A stretch of 6,295 nucleotides of DNA from Anaeromyxobacter sp. (GTDB lineage: Bacteria > Myxococcota > Myxococcia > Myxococcales > Anaeromyxobacteraceae): contig JAHWYA010000114.1 in NCBI GenBank assembly GCA_020028115.1, positions 1-6,295 of the forward strand, in the 5' to 3' direction. The stretch's first letter is position 1. Every line of letters begins with the position of its first letter. Positions 4,809 to 6,295 of this stretch are shown here, piece by piece. Position numbers and translations under genes: made by a program. The notes below the pieces were generated by a model. The model saw nothing but the letters and a program-made list of their open reading frames with translations, was not told the DNA's origin and searched no databases.

Positions 4809-6295
4809 CCCGGCTCCTGCTCGCGCTCGCGGTCGCGGCCGTCCCGCCGGGCGGCGGCGCGGAGGCCCCGGCGCCGCGGGCGGAGGAGGTGCGGATCGGC
4901 TCGAAGGCGTTCACGGAGTCGATCGTGCTCGGCGAGCTCGCCGCGCAGCTCGTCCGAGCGGACGGCGGCCGCGCCGACCACCGGCGCGCGCTCGGCGGGA
5001 CGCGCGTCCTCTGGGAGGCGCTCCGCCGCGGGGAGATCGACGTCTACCCCGATTACACCGGCACGCTCGCGCGGGAGATCCTGTCCGCCGGGGCCCCGCT
5101 CGACGCGCGGGCGCTCGGCGGCGCGCTCGGCGCCCTCGGGGTCGCGGTGACGGGCTCGCTCGGCTTCGAGGACCGGTACGCCATCGGCGTGCCCCGCGAG
5201 CTCGCGACCCGCCTCGGGCTCACCCGCATCTCGGACCTCGCACGCCACCCCGAGCTGCGCCTCGGCTTCACGAACGAGTTCATGGATCGCGCGGACGGCT
5301 GGCCCGCGCTCCGGGCGCGCTACCGGCTCGCGCCCGGCGGCGTGCGCGGCCTCGAGCACGACCTCGCCTACCGCGCCCTCCGCTCCGGCGAGCTCGACGC
5401 GACCGACGTCTACACGACCGATCCCGAGATCCGGCGGCAGGACCTCGTCCTCCTGGAGGACGACCTCCGCGCGTTCCCCGAGTATCACGCGGTGCTCGTC
5501 TACCGCGCCGACCTGCCGCGCCGCGCCCCCGCGGCGCTCGCGGCGCTGCGCCGGCTCGAGGGGAGCATCTCCGTCGAGGAGATGGCCCGGATGAACGAGC
5601 GCGCGCAGGTGGACCGGGTCGCGCCCGAGGCGGTCGCCGCCGCGTTCCTCGAGCAGGCGCTCGGGATCGCGGCGGCGGTGTCCTCCGAGGGTGCGCCGGC
5701 GCGGGTCCTGCGGCGGACGCGCGAGCACCTCGCGCTCGTCGCCGTCGCGTTGCTCGCCGCCATCGCGTGCGCCGTCCCGCTCGGCGTCGTGTCCGCGCGG
5801 CGCCCCGCGGCGGGCCGGCTGATCCTCGCGGTGACCGGCGTCGTGCAGACGGTGCCGTCCCTCGCCCTGCTCGTGTTCATGATCCCGCTCCTCGGGATCG
5901 GCGCGGCGCCCGCGATCGCGGCGCTGTTCCTGTACGCGCTCCTCCCCATCGTGAGGAACGTGCACGCCGGGCTCACCGGGATCGCGCCCGAGGTCCAGGA
6001 GGCGGCGCTCGCCCTGGGGTTGCCGGCGCGGGCGCGGCTGCTGCGCGTGGAGCTGCCCCTCGCCGCGCCGGCGATCCTGGCCGGCGTGCGGACCTCCGCG
6101 GTGATCACGGTCGGGAGCGCCACGCTCGGCGCGCTCGTCGGCGCCGGGGGCTACGGGCAGCCGATCCTCGCGGGCGTGCGGCTCGCGTCCGTCCCGCTCA
6201 TCCTCGAGGGCGCCGTACCGGCCGCCCTGCTCGCGCTCGCCGTCGAGCGCCTCTTCGGCCTTGCGGAGCGCGCCCTCGTGTCTCCCGGGCTCCGC
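4805..6295 (+). CDS. Fused receptor-permease of an OpuB/OpuC-type ABC importer, 3' end missing
   Basis: One frame of 497 codons, still open at the window edge, joins two importer parts. Residues 1-21 look like a weak Sec signal (MTRLLLALAVAAV, then PPGGGAEA). Residues 29-300 are a quaternary-amine-type binding domain (OpuBC/OsmX class): VRIGSKAFTESIVLGELAAQL, DVYPDYTGTL, LGFTNEFMDRADGW, DATDVYTTDPEI and FPEYHAVLVYR, with tyrosines and tryptophan where the family builds its aromatic cage. Residues from about 303 are the permease, with five or six hydrophobic segments, TVPSLALLVFMIPLLGIG, and the EAA loop that docks the ATPase (EAALALGLPARARLLRVELPLAAP, from 399). ERALVSPGLR at the edge resembles a family C-terminus, so few residues are probably missing. 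The GTG start overlaps the ATPase stop as GTGA. Substrate could be betaine, choline, carnitine or a related zwitterion such as ergothioneine; the sequence does not decide. Confidence 0.92.
   Translation, partial: MTRLLLALAVAAVPPGGGAEAPAPRAEEVRIGSKAFTESIVLGELAAQLVRADGGRADHRRALGGTRVLWEALRRGEIDVYPDYTGTLAREILSAGAPLDARALGGALGALGVAVTGSLGFEDRYAIGVPRELATRLGLTRISDLARHPELRLGFTNEFMDRADGWPALRARYRLAPGGVRGLEHDLAYRALRSGELDATDVYTTDPEIRRQDLVLLEDDLRAFPEYHAVLVYRADLPRRAPAALAALRRLEGSISVEEMARMNERAQVDRVAPEAVAAAFLEQALGIAAAVSSEGAPARVLRRTREHLALVAVALLAAIACAVPLGVVSARRPAAGRLILAVTGVVQTVPSLALLVFMIPLLGIGAAPAIAALFLYALLPIVRNVHAGLTGIAPEVQEAALALGLPARARLLRVELPLAAPAILAGVRTSAVITVGSATLGALVGAGGYGQPILAGVRLASVPLILEGAVPAALLALAVERLFGLAERALVSPGLR

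Noticed and set aside
3506..5965. An 819-codon open frame on the minus strand covering the importer genes and ending in MarR
   Set aside because: Only its last 147 codons are MarR. The rest is Arg/Gly/Pro-rich shadow sequence antisense to two clearly conserved ABC genes, a common effect of very high GC content.

Overview
The window is extremely GC-rich DNA. Nearly every codon of the genes I trust ends in G or C, so long spurious open frames run antisense to most real genes. This base composition and the gene families (periplasmic ABC receptors with Sec signals) fit a high-GC Gram-negative bacterium. A myxobacterium of the Anaeromyxobacter type is a plausible guess, but I see no marker gene that proves it.

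Layout. Six features on the minus strand read leftward from about 3949: a MarR-family regulator (3506-3949), an MFS permease (2267-3493), a likely 42-residue single-pass membrane peptide overlapping the permease stop (2142-2270), an NTF2/SnoaL-like protein (1609-2016), a periplasmic LivJ-type receptor (363-1514), and a LivH-type permease that runs off the left edge (1-355). On the plus strand, diverging from marR, lies a two-gene ABC importer of the OpuB/OpuC (glycine betaine/choline-like) class: an ATPase (4050-4808), then a receptor-permease fusion starting on a GTGA overlap at 4805 and running off the right edge.

How they may work together. marR and the MFS gene are 12 nt apart and almost certainly form one operon. 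A perfect 16-bp palindrome (3953-3968) sits 3 nt upstream of the marR start in the 100-bp divergent region and is the obvious candidate operator. It could couple the exporter-like marR-MFS operon to the importer on the other strand. The LivJ/LivH genes form a separate import unit. Their leader carries a 9-bp inverted repeat that includes the receptor's ribosome-binding site.

The main points for a second look are the MarR palindrome and near-leaderless marR start, the CTG-initiated small membrane peptide, the inverted repeat at the liv leader, the N-terminal CxC of the MarR protein, and the receptor-first fusion of the betaine-type importer. I found no CRISPR array, insertion sequence, tRNA, rRNA or phage signal. 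No gene-free stretch exceeds about 125 bp.
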